Source: Gordius sp. MW1
Taxonomy: Eukaryota > Nematomorpha > Gordioida > Gordea > Gordiidae
Length of the DNA: 64,000 bases
Direction of reading: 5' to 3'
Assembly: GCA_964036665.1 (NCBI GenBank)
Contig: OZ038528.1
Span: 3,540,501 to 3,604,500 of the forward strand
Shown here piece after piece: positions 32,142 to 44,814 of this stretch. The first letter of the stretch is position 1; each line of letters opens with the position of its first letter. A model generated the notes under the pieces. The model worked only from the letters and a program-made list of their open reading frames with translations, made no database searches and was not told the DNA's origin. Made by a program: the position numbers and the translations under genes.

Positions 32142-32720
32142 ATGCCTAAAATGGACTCAAAATGTAAATCAATGATTGCAAAATCATATATGGTATGCGC
32201 TCGATGGCGAAGTATATGGTGTAATGTGCGGCAAATATGGTTGAAGAGCAATGTCTACAAATCCATCGTAAGACCGGTGCTAATCTATGGAAGTGAAACA
32301 TGGGCATTAAATAACATGGAAGAAAATCTATTACAAGCCACGGAGATGAAAATGATATGGTGGAGCTTGGGGTATACTAAGCTCGACCATATGACGAATG
32401 TCTTTCCCATGACAAAATTGGGTGTTCAACCTATGGGACATGATTAACGAAAATCGGCTAAGGTGGTATGGGCATATGCTAAGAAGGGAGACGAATGACC
32501 TAAATCGAAAAGTACTGGACATTGAGGTACCGGGGAAGAGAGGAAGAGGATGACCTCGTGTCACGTGGAAAGGGCAAGTCGATAAAGTTATGAAAACTAA
32601 GAAGATTAATCAAGACATGGCACTTACACTAGATGGATCTCATCAGAACAAACCCCGCCACTGTGGGACCAAATACTTGATAAAGAAGAAGGCGCGCTCA
32701 TCACAAGAGGCTGTATGTCC
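32142..32720 (+). pseudogene. Non-LTR retrotransposon ORF2 fragment (C-terminal of reverse transcriptase)
   Basis: The first frame reads KSIVRPVLIYGSETWALNNM and continues ENLLQATEMKMIWWSLGYTK, a typical LINE post-RT region (VRPVLLYGSETW..., then the RRLRWYGHMLRR type). The match continues in other frames (RLRWYGHMLRRETNDLNRKV, then RGRGRPRVTWKGQVDKVMKT), so it is frameshifted and dead. A more decayed copy of the same region lies at 53100-53560. No intact endonuclease or RT core is attached here. Confidence 0.75.
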
Positions 32721-33516
32721 CCGAGAATATCTGAATTATCCTACTTAAACGGGCTTTAGCTTTCGGACCTTAAATGAACATTTTTAATAAGGCTTTCAGC
32801 CACAATATACAATAGCCCCATCGAACGGGTTAACGAGTTACATAGACTGAATATATAAATGACATATATGCCTTAGTGTCATTGTATAAAATCGGTGGAT
32901 TCAATGGCATTTATATAAACGGATTGAGAATTCTTGATGACATATGCCTTAGTGTTTTTAAGCGTCACAACGAATGAAAGTACGAGTCTAAGATTATATA
33001 AATTTCAACTAATATATGGAAAACTTTTGCTAAATTATTTTTTAAGACCACAATTTTTCATTTTTATTATTTGTAAAACATCAAAAAACCTTTAAACAGC
33101 TTAGGGTAAGTGCCAGGGTACTTATGGAAGGTGAGTTCAATAAAACCTAGAAATTGCTTTAAAGCGCCTGTCGAGCCTATTGCACATGCATAGACTAGAC
33201 AGACTGCTCATCAACTTTAAATAAGTTTACCATTTTTCCGCCATTTTGAAATGTGCACAAATAAGGGAAGGACATGTAGATGATAGTAATTTTCGTTAAT
33301 CAAAGTGTTTTAAAACGCAATAAAAAAATATAAAACTAGTTGAAAATTAAAAACTGCATTTTAATATAGATTTCATTTGTTCATAAAAAGTAAAAATACT
33401 TTGATGATGTGATGTTAAAGCAATCTAGTACCATCTGCATTTTATGAAATAATCATTTATTAACATTCTCTTCTATTAACTAATGAGGAAAATAAATTCA
33501 CTTTTTCTGTTATAAC

Positions 33517-33967
33517 CATAGACTGCTCATCAACGCACAAAATGTATACCCTTTTTTCCACCATTTTGAAAGGCACATTGTAAAGTGGTGATCATATAGA
33601 AATTCGTAATTTCGCAAATTAAAAAATCTTAAAAAAGTTAAATGAAAAAAATATTGAATTGTGTAGGTATCAAAAACAGCATTTTAAAATAAATATCATT
33701 TAAATAACACATAAAAATTAAAAATGTAAAAAATGCGATTAAAGTTTGTTTATTAATATAGAGCCATCAATATTAATTGCTATTTTGTATAATATTAATT
33801 TATTGACGTTCGTTTTAATTTATAAACTAGTGAGGAAGGTAAATTGATTGTTATAAGGCAAAATTACATGGTTAAAATACACCAGTTGCCCTCTTCAAAA
33901 TGGAGGAAAATTTGACACACGATTAACCACATGCAACATATGGCATGAGCAGTCTATCTAGTCTATG
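33517..33967. mobile_element. CATAGACTG hAT-like element with perfect 8-bp target duplication
   Basis: Ends CATAGACTGCTCATCAACG and complement of GAGCAGTCTATCTAGTC-TATG are flanked by perfect 8-bp repeats GTTATAAC at 33509-33516 and 33968-33975. A separate left end of a related element (CATAGACTAGACAGACTGCT) lies at 33189. The interior has no gene. Confidence 0.82.
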
Positions 33968-34043
33968 GTTATAACATTGGGGTACACTGCGAAAAGACAT
34001 GGGATATAGTTAAATTAAATATGATCGATTTAATGGTACGCAT

Positions 34044-35236
34044 CAGAGATCAGAATGCCCGGCCCTACTGTCTTAAATTTTAATTTTCGGGCGGGCAAGC
34101 TTTGATAAGATTCGGGCATAATTAAATTATTGAAGAGTGTGACTTTTTATATAAACTGGATTATTTTTGAAAATTTATAGATCGACTTAAGGTTACAGAT
34201 TCACCTTTAACCACACTTATAGTAATAGAAAAAGCTGCACATTTTTTATCCCTCCCGTGGGTTCAACACAATTTGATTAGAAATGGTATTTAAATTTGTA
34301 TTTTTAGTGTGCTTTATTAATGAAATTAAAAAAAACTATATTTAGTGTAAATTAAAAAATTTGTTATTTTTATTATTTAATCGAGATTAGCACCCCCTTC
34401 TTTTTATTTAACCCTCGAGAGTATCCTGAAAATCCCGAACGCGAGAGTATTCGTGGGGTATATGTGGCCCCCTTTTTTAACTTTTTATAACTAAACATTT
34501 ATTCGTGGGGTACACGTGAATATTCACTTTTACGTCCTTTTTTATTGTTACTAACGCATGTGCATGTGCGTGCAGTCTAGACAAACATTAGAGAGAGATT
34601 ATAAAATATTAAATAAGGAATGATTTATGAGAAAAGTGTTTAATATTATAGTTTCATATTCAATTCAAATCCATTTTTCCATTATTTATTCCATTCAAGT
34701 AATTTATATTTATAAATTGTTTATCTTTTAAACAAATCATTAACACATTATTACTGAAAGACTAAATTAGCTAATAAGTTTTTTTTATTCTAGAATCTAT
34801 TTAAAATGAGGGAATCACATTAGTTTAAGCTAAAGATAATTTAAAAACCTGATTTAATCAACTAATTTAAAGATAAAATTCTTGGGTGAAATTACTATTT
34901 GCCATCCCGGCGACAAGATGGCTAGCGAAAGAAGCTTTTCTATTGCAGGAAGACTAATAGAAGACGAACTCGGCTATCTCCTGGAATTGTCGATGATTTG
35001 TTATTCTTACATAATAACTATAAAAAATAAAATATATGTTTTTATATACTCACTGAAATAATATGGATGAAATAAAAAATTCGGGCTTAACGGACACATG
35101 TAATATTTCGGGCGGGCATTTTGGGCAGCTCTTGCGCCTCGGGCCGGGCAAAATGGGCGGGCCGGGCGGGCAGTTTAATTATAAAATCAAACCGGGCCGG
35201 GTTCGGGCAAAATAATTTCAACAAATCTGACCTTTG
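34044..35236 (+). mobile_element. hAT transposon relic with dimerisation domain and 8-bp target duplication
   Basis: Ends CAGAGATCAGAATGCCCGGC and CAAAGGTCAGATTTG (minus strand) are imperfect inverted repeats. The flanks are perfect repeats GTACGCAT at 34036-34043 and 35237-35244. Around 34908-35029 the plus strand encodes ASERSFSIAGRL, then after a frameshift PGIVDDLLFLHNNYKK and a stop, the end of a hAT transposase. Subterminal DNA is rich in CGGGC words. The rest of the transposase is lost. Confidence 0.82.
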
Positions 35237-35244
35237 GTACGCAT

Positions 35245-36321
35245 TTTATCAACATGACTTGAGCAATCTATGTAGCCTATGCTATGACATGCTGATGGGA
35301 AAGTGAATTGAAGAAGTCATAACAAAAAATAACTTTTTTTTCGTATTTAGCCAATTGCCATAACAAATTTAGATTGTTAAATAAGTTCCTAGTTAGCGTA
35401 AGCAACGTTTTCTTGAATGGGTAAACATGGGATTAAAGAGAACAATGTATTGTAAGTTCCATATGTCAATTTTCAAGTTAACTAGCTTGGCAAAAATAAA
35501 AAGAAATGTATATTAGTAAAGCCTACCATTTCAAACTCGTAGTCGTAGCCATGGAAGGTTGTTAACTTTGATGCCTAAAAAGTAGGGGGGAGGGCGAAAT
35601 AATTTTTTTTTTAATTTTTCAAAGTTTTTGCTTTGAAATTTTTTTTCTCTCGTAATTTTAGGGGGGGGGGGGGCTGCCTACGCCCTTGATAATCAATTAG
35701 TGCGATAAATACATTTCAAAATTTTACACTATTTGTTTTAAAGCTAAACAATATTATATCGAGCTTAAGCAAGCTTTAAATTCTAAGTCATTATAATTTT
35801 GTCTCAAAAATCACATGCACTTTTTAAATCTAAAAGCTAAACAGCTTGTCTGCTGAATTTGTTAATTATATCTTTTTCATAAGTAAATTAACGCAAAAAT
35901 ACATTTATGTAGTGTTTCGTCTAGGTAATAAAAACGTGAAATAATTTTTTAAAAGCCAGATTGATTTATTAGTGATTTTGTTTGAAACGTTAAACAAAGA
36001 CAATCCACAAATATTGTCCGTTATGCATATAATTGAAAATTTTAAATTTTATAATAATGTTTTAAGATTAGAAACCGAATTTTAAATTAAATCAATAAAT
36101 TGCAATTTTAATCTAATGCTAATTATTTCATTTTGTACAGTCCAGTTTTCATTTAGTAGTTTTACAAACAAATGCCTAGAGCTGACTAACTCCACTCCTT
36201 GCCTAGCAATTAGAGCTCAAGATAAAGGCAGTTTATTCAAGGTTATTTTTAAAACCAAACCGGAACATATTTCTCTCTCTTTTTTCCCCATTTTTAAAAT
36301 TATATTAATCCGTAAAATAAC
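35245..36321. other. Intergenic DNA upstream of the thioester-family gene
   Basis: About 1.1 kb, AT-rich. It holds a decayed MITE of the CATGGGCGTAGCC family at about 35550-35692 (right end GCCTACGCCCTTG, G-run present). The promoter and 5' UTR of the gene starting at 36322 must be here, but no clear element can be named. Confidence 0.45.
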
Positions 36322-39300
36322 ATGAAAATCGCGAATTATTTATTCTTTTTTGTCATTTCTTTTTGGACAATTCCAACAATTCTAGCACAGGGACCCAGAG
36401 GGTAATATAAAGTTTTAAGACCTAAAGATCTCCATTTTTTTCGATAAAAAGTAACCTTAAATTTGCGAAATAATGTAATCATTAATATTTGAAAGTAATA
36501 AAATGTTTCCAAAAATTTTAATAGGCTAAAATAACCTTAAATACTTTTATTTACACATAATTAAAAGAAACGTTTTTAAGATTAATAATTTTACTTTAAA
36601 ATATCATGATATATATATAGAATTTTTGAAAGATGTATAAAATCTAATTAATATAGGGCCAAAGAAATTTTTCAAAGTGCTAGATTTAATTATGTGACAT
36701 TCGCCCCAAAAATTATCCGGCCAGGAACTAAATTAACTATTGCGACAATTGTTATAAATCCAGATTGGATTGAATCCATATTTACTTATGAATTATTAGA
36801 TGCTTCTGATATCACTGTTTCAAAAGCTGATAATTTTTTCCCTCCAGGTTACCTTTAATTTATGGTTAAAAATGTTTTTTTTTAACAAATTTATTTTATT
36901 TACTTCTAATTTTGCAATTTTTTTTAGATGGTACTGATTTAAAATTATAAAGGTTTTTTTGGCTAAAAATATATAAAATGTTTAAAAATATTGAAAAAAA
37001 CTATTATCTTGTTATCGTGAATAAAGCGTTTAGGTCAAAGTAATTGCAATAGTTTTAGGATATTTACTGTTTTTAAATCATGGACAACTTTTTATATTTT
37101 ATTTCGTTTTTGGCTAATTCTTTAAAAGTTATAAGCTAATTCTTTTCTTTATTTACTACTTGAAATGTATTTTAATTGATTTTTTGGGGCAAATTAATAA
37201 TTTAAATTATATTTCTAGGCAGTTTGAAGATTACTGAATTACGGGTAAGTTAACTTTTTGATTTTGAAATTATTATATAACATCCATTAAACACTAAAAT
37301 AATTAGTTATATTATATAATTTTTAAAAATATTAGTAGGCAAGTAAAATTAAGAAGATTAAACATTATTCCTACTATTTTACAACATCCTTTTTATGTAT
37401 AATTGCTTTCTAGAATCGAAAATAGTTAAATTTATTTTTATTGTAAAACGCAATAATATCAAAAATGCACACAAAAATTGAGTTTTTCTCCGATCTGCCT
37501 GGTTACTAAAGTTAGCATTCGTAATCCTGCCAAAAAATTTTTATCAGCTATAGTCATCCCTGCCGATATTCTATTTTTGATTGTCCAAGCAAAAGTTAGA
37601 AATGAATAGAGAGTTTTTTTTTGCAATTTTTACGAAAAAGAATTATATTAAATCTAATATGGTGCGTGTTAATTTTGGGCCCCGTTTATTTTAGAGGTTG
37701 GGCCAGGGTTTGGGAGGCTTAACATTTCAATATCATAGTTGCTTATTATGATAATACTATTTCTAATACAATTTTTACTATTTTTATCAAAAACCAAAAT
37801 AACTTCGTATAAAAGTATTAAAAAATTTATTAATTTTTCCCTATTAAAATAATATGAATTAGATTCCGGAGAATTTAGATCCCAAGCAGCATTACGATCT
37901 AAAATTAACTATACAAGGTCCTAAAGTAGATTATACAGTGATTGAGAAGCGGAGACTGCAAATTAATTTAGCTACGGCTGGTCTTTTTATACAACTTGAC
38001 AAACCAATTTACAAAGCTGATGATATTGTACGTTGGAGAATTGTGGCCATTATGCCCGACCTAACCCCATACAAAGTAATAACCCTAAAAATTTGTTAAC
38101 TATGATGATTTTTTCATAATACAAGTTTGGTTAGTATTGTATTTAAAATTTCAGAATTTTTAAAATAAAAAAATAATTAACCTAATGGCTAATAGTAGTG
38201 TTGTAAAAACGGCTGGGTTATGTTGGGGCGACCTTGGAGGTCGACTAAGATAAATAGACCAAAAGACCTGGTCTATTCATGTTTAGTCGACTAAAACCAA
38301 AGGTAGACTAAACAATACCCAGCCGTTTTTACAACACTAGCTAATAATTTGATCTTTTTAAACTTAAAAGGGTCAAGTTAGCGTATATCTTGTGAATCCT
38401 AAAGGACAAAGAGTCGCTCAATGGCTTGTTAAATCTTCAAAAGTTGGAATCTTAGAAGAAGATATTTCATTGGGACTTTACCCGATCATTGGCAATTACA
38501 TATTGAGCGCTGTTGTCGTAAATTCTCAAACTGGACTAGAAGGAAAACCGGTTGAAAAATCATTCGAAGTTTCTAATAAGGAATTACCAATATTTGAAGT
38601 TAAAATTGATTTAGCTCCTTTCCAAGTTTTAAACAAAGATATCCCATGTGTCATAGATGCTCTGTATAAATTTGGCGAGGCTGTAGCATCTCAAGGAACC
38701 TTATCCATCCGTTTTGACAAAAATCCATCCTGCCAACGAACATACCAGCAAACCATTAAACTTCCGGTATTTCAGGGTTTGGGGTCATACAGACCCCAAA
38801 TTTTAATTATTTTTAAATCTCTTGTCCTATTGTAATTTGTCTTTCAACTTGATATCTACTTTTAAATTCAATTTCCTTGAATACTGGTCTAAGAGTCAAT
38901 ATTAAGATAGCTTATAGCCAGATTTGTGGGTACTTTTTGATATTTTGCTCAATAGTTAGTTTTATTTATTATATATGTGTATTTAAAAATTTAAAAATTC
39001 TCAAACTTTTAAAAACAGTCGATGAATGTTTAATTTAACGTTTAAGAGCTACACTGTTTACAACAATATAAGCTGGAGAAAATTTTTTCACGCCATAGCT
39101 TATAAGATATTTGTTTATTATAAATTCAGAAAGGGACGATTGAACTTAATATCCCGTTTAAAAAAATTGCGGAGATTTGTTCAAGCCCATTGGTCGGAAT
39201 TTTATTAATAGAAGCTAAAATTACTGATACAGCTTCTGGCATTGAAACTTCTGGATTGGCACCTACAAAATTTTTTGAAAATCCTATTAAGCTAGAATTT

Positions 39301-42300
39301 TCACCGAGCAACCCATCTAGTTTCAAACCAAACTTACCTTATGTTGGATATGTAAGATCATTATTATAAACAAATCTAAGCCCATATATAAGTTTTAATT
39401 AAATTACAATATGTAAAAAGAATATATATTTTTATTTTGAAATGTTTTTTACTAAAACTAAAACAATGCAAAGATACATAGTTTATTTAAAGTAGTGTTG
39501 TAAAACCGGCTTGATTTGCTTAGTCGACCCTTGGTTCAATTATCAAAATCTCTATCATTTAAATAAGCAGATAAAGATAAAAATTTTGCAGAAACACTTA
39601 AATTAATTTAACAATTTTTGAATCACAAATTTATAAAATTATTTTTTTATAATTTTTTATTCATGATTTTAAAAGGTAAAAATAACCCAACCAGATGGAA
39701 AAGTATTGTTTGACCACAGTGAAAATGTATTGATAAAAGCTGCAGGAGATTCTAAAGGAACAAATTTATTTTTTACACAAAAATTCACTATAAACATAGA
39801 TGGAAATGTAGCATTTAACATTCCTATTCCTCCTGCTCTAACATCTTTATATATTTTTGTAAATGTTTTTAAATATAAATTATAGATATATATGTAATTT
39901 GATTCAATTTTAAGAATATTTTGAAACTTTAAGGTTAATTTGAGGGAAATCTAGGGATAATTGGTCTGAATTAAGCAAATATCTGTATTTATAAATTGAA
40001 ACTTATCAGGTTGCTATATTTTCAACTTTAATTATGATACAAATATTACAATATATCTTAACAAAACAATTAAATTCTCTACGAATTTTAACTCCGATTT
40101 AGGGATTGTTTTTATATTATTCCAAACTTTAATGTTGGCAGAAATAGTATAGTTTAATTTCAAAATCAATTTTTTTTCTAATTTATAATAAACAATTTAT
40201 CATAAATTTCTTTTTTTAGGCTGAATTAGAAGTATCTAAAGTGGGAGCTATTAGTCATATAGAGAATGTCCAATATTCAAATACCAATTCCTATATGAGT
40301 TTATCACTGAAAACTTCAGAACCCAGGGCTGGAGAAAATGCTGTTTTTAATCTTTTAACTTCACATCCTACACAAGAAATATTTTACATAGTAAATTTAA
40401 CTAAATTTATTAAAATAAAATATAATTTTACTAATGTTTTTGTTGATTTATAAAAATTTTTTACTTTTTTTTTAGATATAATTAACACTTATAATCATTA
40501 AAATTATTTGGTGTTAAGTTTGTGTTTTAAATTTTATTTGGTTGAAAAACCTTATTTTACAAATTTTCTTAATTTCAAGACAATTATATACAAGACACCA
40601 CCTAGTTAATTGAAATAAATAATGCTCAATTCTTTTAGTTTTTGACTGAACTCGGCTCATTTGTAGGCCTTAGATATTTTTTGGTGCCAAAATTAAAATG
40701 TCAACACAAGCGTTCAATTAAAAATGCTAAGAATTGAAGGATAAAATAGCTAAATTAAATACAAAAAAAAAACTTGAAAATACTACAAAATAAATTGGCA
40801 AATAAATAATTTATAATTTTTTAAATACATTTATTCGAAAAAGCATCTCGTTTTTAGATGTCTATCGCATACATTAAAAATACTGGAGACTGGCGTTCAG
40901 CTGAAAAATATTAAGTAAAGGTGTAACCCCCCTTATTCGAGGCATTTTGACAATCTAAGCGCTATTCATCTCATGGGCGTACCCAGGTTTTGAATTAGGG
41001 GGGGGGGGCAAAACGTTTAAAAGTTTATTTAGAGGGGGGCAATACATTAATTTTTTAATTTTTCAATGTTTTTGCATTGAAAATTTTTTTTCTCTCGTAA
41101 ATTAGCTGCGTACGCCCATGATTTATCTTGTTAAATTATTAAATGCAAACTTTAAGGTTAATTAATAAATAGAAAAGAATGTTAATAAATGATTATTTAA
41201 TGAAATGTATATATGGCACTAAAAGTCTTTTTTTTGTTGAATTTCATGAATTGCTTAAATATTATATATTTTAAAATGCTATTTTTAATATTTAAATAAT
41301 TCAAAATTTTGAAACATTATAATTTTTTTTTTATTAACTAAAATTATTACAATCTATTTGTCCATCCCTTATTTGTGCACGTTTAAAAATGGCGGAAAAA
41401 TGGTACATTTATTGAACGTTGATGATCAGTCTCTCTAGTCTATGATTGTATTAATAGTCTATGGTTTACCTACGGTAGTGTTGTAAAACGGCTGGGTTTT
41501 GTTTGGTCGACATTTGCTTCAACTAAGAACAACTGTCGATTCTAGTCTGTTTTTCCGATTTCGACTAAGCTTAGAGGTCTAATAAGAAAAACAAACAAAA
41601 AAAACTTTTGTCTGATCATGTTTAGTCGACTAAAATCAAAGATCGACCAAACAAAACCCCACCGTTTTTACAACACTGATCTACTGCACTTATTGCTTAT
41701 TTTTACGTGTGAAACTATTTTCCCATAATTAATTTCATAATTTTTCCAATATTATTTCAATATTACTTCAATAATATCTTAATGTTTAATTGCAGATTTT
41801 ATCTAGGGGCTCAATAGTTTATGCCGGTTTCGTCAACGTTGCTGGCAATACATCCAAATTGTTTTACATTCCATTGACTAAAGACATGGCTCCCCTAGCT
41901 AGAATTGTCGCATTTCAATTAAAAAATGGAGAAGTTATAGTGGATGCCTTAAATTTTAAAGTCCACAATTTCTTCAAAAATTACGTAAAACTTATTTTAT
42001 TGTAAAATAAGCTTGTTTTTTGGAAATTAGTTAAAAAAATCAACTAAAATTGTATATTATTTGAATAAATTTCATTTAAAATAATCCTAAATTTTTAGGT
42101 TGACGCAAAGTTTGATAAGTTTAAACTAGCTCATGGAAAGGAATCTGCATTGGAGATTCTAACACATCCAACAGCAACTGTGTGTGTCTTATCTCTGGAT
42201 AAAAAATTAGCCATTTACAGTCAACTTTATGATTTTACTCCTCAAGACGTAATTATTTAATTTCTTTAAATCTTCTTTTATGAAATTATCTAATAATTTA

Positions 42301-44715
42301 AGAAAATTTAAATTCAAAATTTATATGAAATTTTTTTTTTATAAAATAGGTATTGAATTCGTTATTGCAATTTGATACGACGGTATCAGCTTTTAAATTA
42401 ATCCAAGAAAAAGGCACCCTAATTTCTGTTAGCGTGGGTGGTTTAGACAATGTAGCAATTATAGAACAATCTGGACTCATCATATATTCCGATGCAGATT
42501 TAGAATTCCCAAAAAGCGCGGGAGATTGTAATTTTTCCATTATACTCCTTTATAAATTTTTGATATTATAAATAAAAATAAACCGTAGAATTTTAAAAAA
42601 TATTTTAAATTTTTTTACGTATTTTATATGTAGCGAATTGTCCGAAAGGGGATGATTGCACATTTACTCCTATGGTTGCTTCTGGCGAATTAATTGAGGA
42701 GTTGGGACACATTAGAAAGTTTTTCCCTGACACTTGGATTTGGCAATGTCAAGAAACGTAAAATTTTAAAATTTTATATAAATCTTTTTAGAAAATTTAA
42801 AAATATTTTTTTTATAAAAAAGTTAGTGTTTCTTAATGATGATATAATTTTTGAGTTATTATTTTACTAATATTTAGACCGACGGGTCAATTAGTTATTA
42901 AGGATAATACGCCAGATTATTTGACCTATTGGATCACTAGCGTATTTTCCATGCATCCCACGCTAGGACTTTCACTATTAGATGCTCCCATAGAAGTATT
43001 TTTTAATTGTTTATTTATTTATCTATTAAATTTCTTAAAATATGTAGCTTCAAGTGGCCAAAGAATTCTTTACCTATGTAAAAACACCGCCACACGTTAT
43101 AATGGGTGAATTTTTAATAGTCCGTGTCGTGGTTTTCAATTATAGCCCAGAAACTATAAAATCCGTAAAAAATTTATAATTTATTGTACAATTTTTAGTT
43201 ACTTTAAATTTCAAGATTATTGCTAATTTAACTATATAACAGGTTATAGTGGAACTTGAAGAAAATTCAATGGTAGAAAATATTTATAAAAATGGTGTAA
43301 ATAAACCAGGTACCAGAAAAAGTATTGTACAAGCGGTAAATTTAATATAAATAAAATTCTTTACGGATTCAAGAAAATAATAAATAAATTTCTATTTTGA
43401 AAATTAAAATTAAATTTGTTAGATAATTTCGGGAGGTTCAGGAGTTATCCAATTTCCAATTAAACCAATTAAATTGGGTATCATTGACCTAATAGTACAT
43501 TCTCAAGCAGTTGGATTTACTGATTCAGTAGAGCGCAGTTTCGAAGTTAGGGTATGTCATATTAAATTAATTTAAAATAAAAACAAAAAAAATTTTAAAA
43601 TTTTTATTTTATTTTATAGTTTTGAAATTTGTTACATTCATTACAAAGAGAATTTCTAATTATGGAGTCAAACAATCCCCCCTCGATAGTTATATTTTAA
43701 ATATTATTTGTATGCTACTACATTTTAGTTTTTGTAAAAATTTTTAATTAATGATAAACATTTTTAAATAAAATTAATAGATGACCTATAGAATAGATAC
43801 CATGGGCATAGTCAAGGGAGGGCATGGAGGGGCGGCTGCCCCCCCTTATAAATCCAAACATTTATTAAAATTTACAAATCTATGGCTAAAATTTCAAAAA
43901 ATTATCGTTTTGCCCCTCCCTAAATCATTATTGCCCCCCCTCTAATTCCATTGCTGGCTACGTCCATGATATACTCAGAGTTTTTGAGATATTTTTCTTC
44001 TAAAAAAGGCAAAAATTATTATACAAATTTATGTTTCACTAATAATTAATAAATTTATCTATAATTTTTTCAGGCTCCTGGTATGGCAATTGTAAGTTCG
44101 GACACTTTATTCATAGATTTAAAGCGTTATTCAACTTGTAAAAAAAGAGAATCTCACCAATATTCTCAAATTTATCCCTTACTCCCTTTACCAGGCCTTT
44201 TACCCGGGACCCTTAGAATTGAAATTTCCGTTTCGGGTATTATATAAAACGTGTAAATTTCATTTTTTTATTATTATTACTTCGCACAAATTTTATTTTA
44301 CTTTCTCTTTCAAAAAATGTGCGAAATTTATTGGAATGCTGACAGGCGACCTCCTAGGGCCTGTCATGCGTGGTCTAATGGACGACAAATTTTTGCAATA
44401 CATGCCTCAAGCTTCGGCAGAACAAAATCTCATATACTTCGGTCCATTGATTTACGTTTTCCGTTACTTGATAGCCACAAATCAGTTAGAACAATCATTT
44501 CGCGTTAAAGGCTTAACTAGCATGAGAAAAGGTAATGAATAGATATTCGAGATATTCATTGGGTATTGCATGGGCGTAGCCAGCATTGGGAAAAGAGGGG
44601 GGGGGGGCAAAAATGATTTAGAGAGGGGCAAAATGATAATTTTAAATTTCAACAAATTTTTGGATGGGCAGCTGCCCCTCCCCCTGGCTACGCCCAGAGG
44701 CCATGGCATTAATGT

Positions 44716-44814
<99 letters not shown>

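Noticed and set aside
36927..36951. Possible TEP exon after AG at 36927
   Set aside because: The in-phase reading hits TAA before the next donor; the microexon at 37219 fits instead.
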